A stretch of 64,000 nucleotides of DNA, from assembly GCA_009760855.2 (NCBI GenBank), contig WPIO01000004.1, positions 8,497,501-8,561,500 of the forward strand, written 5' to 3'. The DNA comes from Cristatella mucedo. Taxonomy: Eukaryota > Bryozoa > Phylactolaemata > Cristatellidae. Within the stretch, counting starts at the first letter, position 1; each line of letters opens with the position of its first letter. The notes beneath the pieces are model-generated. The model searched no databases, was not told the origin of the DNA, and worked only from the letters and a program-made list of their open reading frames with translations. Made by a program: the position numbers and the translations under genes. This document shows positions 60,129 through 64,000 of the stretch, one piece after another.

Positions 60129-60310
60129 AGTTGAGAGGGTTCGACATGGAGGAAGGCAGAGAGGGATTAAAGCACAGGTTTATATGTGTGTCATCAGCAT
60201 ACAACTGAAAGCTCAGACTGTGATTGGCTATCTTGCCCGCGACTAGAGAGACAGTGAAAATTGTGACAGTGTACAGAGCTAGCACAGTTCTCTTAATTAT
60301 CCTATACTGA
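60129..60310 (-). mobile_element. LINE reverse-transcriptase fragment with YADD box
   Basis: The minus strand reads GKIANHSLSFQLYADDTHIN LCF, matching the catalytic region of the resident L2/CR1-like LINE (YADD at 60201-60190). Confidence 0.8.
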
Positions 60311-60482
60311 AAGGCTGCCGGATGACCATTGCCCGTAGGGGCGTACGCTCTGAAATTACTCATTGAGATTGGACCTAAACCATGCAAGGTGCAGCGCCAG
60401 TTATGCGTAGGCGATATCGTAAGCGCTCCGAAGGTGGCGGTAATCGACGGTATCGAGAACTCAGTTGATTGGTCTAGCAGAA

Positions 60483-60623
60483 CTAAATGCGAGACGACTC
60501 CGAGTCAGCATTCCTGAGACGTTGATTAAAACTTAGCAGCGGCTGATTCGTCTGATTGGTACTGCTCGAGCACTGCACCGACGTGAGCACAGTAAGCGCA
60601 GCTATCGCCGCCATACTGCCCAT
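60483..60623 (-). CDS. Small ORF with signal-peptide-like start, divergent from spondin gene
   Basis: On the minus strand an ATG at 60623 opens 46 codons starting MGSMAAIAALTVLTSVQCSS. This could be a short signal peptide, followed by a Ser/Asn/Gln-rich stretch and a stop. It lies in a CpG-rich block about 700 bp upstream of, and divergent from, the spondin-like gene. It may be the first exon of another gene, if spliced before the stop, or a chance frame. Confidence 0.2.
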   Translation of the reverse strand: MGSMAAIAALTVLTSVQCSSSTNQTNQPLLSFNQRLRNADSESSRI

Positions 60624-60639
60624 CACTTGCAGGCTGGCC

Positions 60640-61334
60640 CAGGCCCGCACATCTGATTGGCCCCATCGCACGCGCCAATTGTTCAGCTCTCTGCAGCTGC
60701 TGCTGCCGCTCTGTTCGCGGCGCCCGCAGCGAGCCGAGCGCGCGCCCGTTCTAGCGCGCGCGCGTCGCGCGGAAGGCAGATCGAAACGACGAAGGAAAAC
60801 AAGACGGCGGCTCTTAAAACGGTAGCGCTGAGTGGCCATACTGCGTTTCGTTTAGTTCTAGTCTGGGACGCCGCCGGCGCACCCGTCGCGTCTATTTCCG
60901 GTCGATTTCCTTGGCCGCACGCGGCCCCCCCGGCGCTTCGATACCGCGTTCAACGCATGCGGACTGCACAGAGAAGCCGGCGCCGCCGCCGCCGCCGTCA
61001 GTCGTCGCCGCGGTCTGGGCGCGATTAGCGGAAGCTCCGGAGCAAGACTGTCTTGGCCGCCCTGGGGCACGGGGGTGCCGTCGACGGACACTTCACGTGC
61101 CCGCAATTACTCGGCGAGCGCCGGCGTGGGCGCTGCTGCGTCATACCGTCCCGCCCCTCCGGGAATCGCGCGCCGGGCGGGGCGCTAATTCCCGTAGATG
61201 AAGCGCAGGTTGGCGAGTAATGAGGAGCACGTGCTTGAAGCTCGCTGCCGTCGTCGAGAATAGCGGCGGCGGCGGCAGCAGCGGCAGCAGCAGCGGCGGC
61301 GGTGGCGGCGGTGGCGGCAGTAGCGGCGGCAGCA
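60640..61334 (+). promoter_or_regulatory. CpG-rich upstream region of the spondin-like gene
   Basis: This is a CpG-dense sequence with CGCG runs and a GGC-repeat stretch at about 61262-61335. No ATG-initiated frame of known similarity occurs before the spondin start. It is inferred to be promoter and 5' UTR. Confidence 0.5.
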
Positions 61335-61539
61335 ATGCTTTCGCACCTCCTGGCAGCGTGGCTGGTTTGGGCATCGCGAGCGGCGGCGGCGGCGGCCAGT
61401 TTAGAGACGGAGGACGCGGGAGGAAGCGGCGGCGGCCTGGTGGTCTATTCGCTTACCTTTCATGGGCTGTGGACAAAAGATCGATTCCCGAAGATGTTTC
61501 CGCTCGAGCGGCCCAAGGCCAAATGGTCCGCCATGCTCG
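61335..61539 (+). CDS. Spondin-domain secreted protein (mindin/SPON2-like), first exon
   Basis: The exon starts at the first in-frame ATG (61335) and encodes 68 codons plus one base before a GTGAGT donor at 61540. It has a signal peptide (MLSHLLAAWLVWASRAAAA) and a short Gly/acidic linker. The beginning of a Spondin_N domain follows: VVYSLTFHGLWTKDRFPKMF, PLERPKAKWSAMLG. This matches the family pattern YxxTFxGxWxxxxFPKxxPxxxPxAxWSxLLG, with the conserved Trp residues. The signal peptide leads directly into Spondin_N with no reeler domain, which points to mindin/SPON2 rather than F-spondin. Such proteins are extracellular-matrix factors. Later exons were not found before 64000, so intron 1 is at least 2.4 kb. 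Confidence 0.85.
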
Positions 61540-62094
61540 GTGAGTAGTCGCAGCGCCGCTACGCCTACCGACGGCGAGCGAGAAGCTACCGCGAGGCGCC
61601 GCCACGCCGCCGCTCGCACGGCGGCTTGGCGTTAGTTTCCGGCGCCTCGCCGCGCGCAACTTTCGCGACGGACTGCGACGATTGCTGGCGCGACTTCGGA
61701 CTACAGTAACGCGCGCCGCTCGCTCGAGGCTCCGCGGCGAGACGAAAGCAGAAAACAGTGGCCTGCGGGCCACTCGCGGGCCACTTGGCGGGCCAGAGGC
61801 CGAGAGCGGCGGGAGCAGCAGCAGCAGCGGATCGGGCAGCCTGCCGACAGCCCGCCCGAGAGCCTGCCGGAGCGTGCCCGAGCGAGTTCGCGGCACCGCA
61901 TCGGCTTCTGGCCGCGCCGGCGCCGCGCCGCCCTGTGCAAAAAGAAGCCGTAGCCTCGCCATCGCACGATCGCCTTCGCACTGTTCGCGCTCGCACTCAG
62001 ACGCGTTCGCCAGCGCTTCGAAGGCGCGCGGGTAAAGCAAACTGTGCGGCGCTGGCAACGCCGTGCTGCAGCGAGTGCGATCGATTACCTATCG

Positions 62095-62284
62095 CAGCGG
62101 TTCTCAACCTTCCTAATGCCACGACCCTTTAATACTACGGTTCTTCATGTCGTGGCGACCCCCAACCGCAAAATTATTGTGTGCAAAATGTGGAAATGCA
62201 CGTTTTCCGATGGTCTTAGGCGACCCCCGTGAAAGGGTCGTTCGAACCCCAAAGGGGTCGCGACCCACAGGTTGAGAACCGCTG
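62095..62284 (-). mobile_element. SPIN-type non-autonomous hAT transposon, 190 bp
   Basis: The ends are perfect 16-bp inverted repeats (cagcggttctcaacct). An 8-bp target duplication, acctatcg, flanks it exactly at 62087-62094 and 62285-62292. Internal phrases such as ttttccgatggtcttaggcg, acccccgtgaaagggtcgtt, ccaaaggggtcgcgacccac and gcgacccccaaccgcaaaat tatt correspond to what I remember of the SPIN (Space Invaders) consensus, read in inverse orientation. Most of the central part of that consensus is missing. The element encodes no transposase. It lies in intron 1 of the spondin-like gene. Confidence 0.92.
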
Positions 62285-62299
62285 ACCTATCGGCTACTA

Positions 62300-64000
62300 C
62301 CGGCTGCCGTTTGCCTGGCGCTGGCTGACGAATCCTGTTCAGAGCTGCTGCGCTGCGATTCTTGCTGTCCACCCTACCGCAAATCACTTCTGAAGTATTT
62401 TCTTCGCAAGATATCGGCACAACTCAAACTTCCTGCAGTCTCCATTTTTCTGCAACGATTTTGAAAGTATATTTGGTCCCGCTAGAGCGTCCAGGAACCA
62501 ACCTCAGGCGATCTCGCTATTCAGGTGTCCTCGGCTGATCAATAGTCGTCATGGGAATCGAAGTAAAGTAAAAAGTAAAAAGCCAGAGCAGGCGAAAACT
62601 CAAAATGTTCGATTAAACTAGCTCGGTTTCGTATAGTCTGTAGTTTAACACAGTTCTGATGGTCGTGAGCTTCCTCGAGCCCGTAGAAGCCGCCGCCACA
62701 TTTGCGGCCGAAGTCCAAAGCGAAAGAGCGACAGCTGACGCTTTATTGCCAGGCAACGTATCCAGTTTGGGCGATGCGATGGCTATCGCAAGCTGTCCGG
62801 TAACCTATTTCTTGTCAGTCTCCTTATCGTGAAGTCCTAAGCGCGAGTCTCTTCATCCGAACGCCAACCTAATACTGCATGCACCGGTTGCAGTTGCCAA
62901 CATTTACTACACAATTTAGACGAATACAATATTTACAGCGTGTCTTGTGCTCACGTGTCTGCTATTAAGTCCAAAGCTAGCTGAAACGAAATCCATAGTC
63001 ATCAGTAACATCGGGACCAAGTAGTAACTCTCGTAAAAATGATCACAAGAGTTTCTTTTTCAAGTTTCAAGCCACAAGCCCGATACTTTTATTATCACAC
63101 AAAAGTGAGCACATTAATTAGTTATGATTATCACAAGAAATCAGCACCTAGATAAGATATTTCTTTGAAAAATTTCAACGCGCCTATGATGGGTTAAATT
63201 ATGTCGAAACTATTATGACCTAATGCGAGTATCTCTTATTGATTGAACCCGAGCAACACATAGCTACATTTTAAGCAGCTCTAAAGTTAAAGATTTGCTT
63301 AGAGTACCAATGGAATTTTTTAATCTAGCACACGTTGTAAATTAAAGTTATTCATTAAATATAGTAATATATTAGAGTAATTATTAAGTGCAGATTAAGC
63401 TTCATTTTTATCGTAGCAGTAGCTATTGATTTAGCGTGTGAGCTCTCTCATAGACATTTAACCGGTTTAGTCTTTGGCTTCCTTACACTTAAAAATGTAA
63501 ATGTCTGAAGAGGCAAGGTCGGATAATTTTACAGGCTACCGACCGTTTTGCCCTGATGAACGAATTGCTCTGACACAATATTTAGCTTCTGTTTGAGACT
63601 TCAATCTTTGCAGACATTGCTGTCCCTCGTAGGACCAGACATCGGGTTTCACGACCAGATCTCGGGTTTCACGATTTCGTCCTTGCTAGATAGTTCGCAG
63701 TCATTTGTTACATTTTAATCGATCTTCATCTGCTCGGCTGGACGATGGCCGCAAACGATAACTCCGTACCGTGTGTGCGATGAAAGGTGAAATGCTCATC
63801 ATAATTCCTTGCTTCATCAAGAGTGGAGTGATGAAGGAGACCTTTACCGCGCGATGACTGCTCAGCTCTCGTTCGTTGGTTGCTTCTGAGGCTTTGCTAT
63901 GCTCGGCGGCGGCCCTACTCGGCGGATATCGCGCTTTCGTGCAGGGCGATCGCACAGTGCAAACTACAAGCTTTTTGCCGTAAACGAGTACGCATCGACG
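62300..64000. other. Unassigned intron sequence of the spondin-like gene
   Basis: No further Spondin_N exon, LINE tail or SINE was recognised. The sequence becomes AT-rich from about 62.9 kb. Confidence 0.4.

Overview
This is a piece of an animal nuclear genome. Six loci are recognisable. All coding exons are interrupted by GT-AG introns of 0.1-5 kb. The genes include an intraflagellar-transport protein, a spondin-domain secreted protein and a TAL/LYL-like bHLH factor, a combination expected of a metazoan. The proteins have clearly diverged from human (the bHLH and UQCRH N-termini especially), so a non-vertebrate animal is more likely, but I do not assign a phylum. Exons and promoters are GC- and CpG-rich while introns are AT-rich and packed with repeats. 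No bacterial, phage, CRISPR or organellar features were seen.

Layout. 1-4.7 kb: repeats, plus a candidate signal-peptide exon on the minus strand at 1.4-1.7 kb. 4.77-5.05 kb (-): first coding exon of UAP1 (UDP-N-acetylglucosamine pyrophosphorylase) at the edge of a CpG-rich block that runs to about 6.5 kb. 8.95-21.35 kb (+): IFT74, twelve firm coding exons plus one probable N-terminal exon. 23.09-38.21 kb (+): EBP2/EBNA1BP2, nine coding exons. 41.9-42.5 kb (+): an intronless TAL/LYL-like bHLH ORF followed by a GAGA-rich minisatellite. 46.9-50.1 kb (-): UQCRH, three coding exons, the last with only ten codons. 61.3 kb (+): first exon of a mindin/SPON2-like gene that continues beyond the window. 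Apart from the possible UAP1/IFT74 CpG block these genes have no evident functional link. They are housekeeping (UAP1, EBP2, UQCRH), ciliary (IFT74), regulatory (bHLH) and secreted (spondin) genes.

The rest is mostly mobile DNA. The main families are an L2/CR1-like LINE with a conserved hairpin and (ATT)n 3' tail (about 20 copies), two tRNA-derived SINE families, degraded Tc1/mariner copies, one Ty3/gypsy reverse-transcriptase relic, and an unnamed transposon-like protein family. Simple repeats (GA, TA, CA/TG) are abundant and often adjoin these elements.

The most notable item is a 190-bp element at 62,095-62,284 that I recognise as a SPIN-type non-autonomous hAT transposon. It has perfect 16-bp terminal inverted repeats and a perfect 8-bp target duplication. 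SPIN elements are known for horizontal transfer among distant animals, so this copy is the best lead in the window. A second clean event is a 100-bp LINE tail flanked by a 9-bp target duplication, inserted into an older LINE reverse-transcriptase gene at 8.1 kb.
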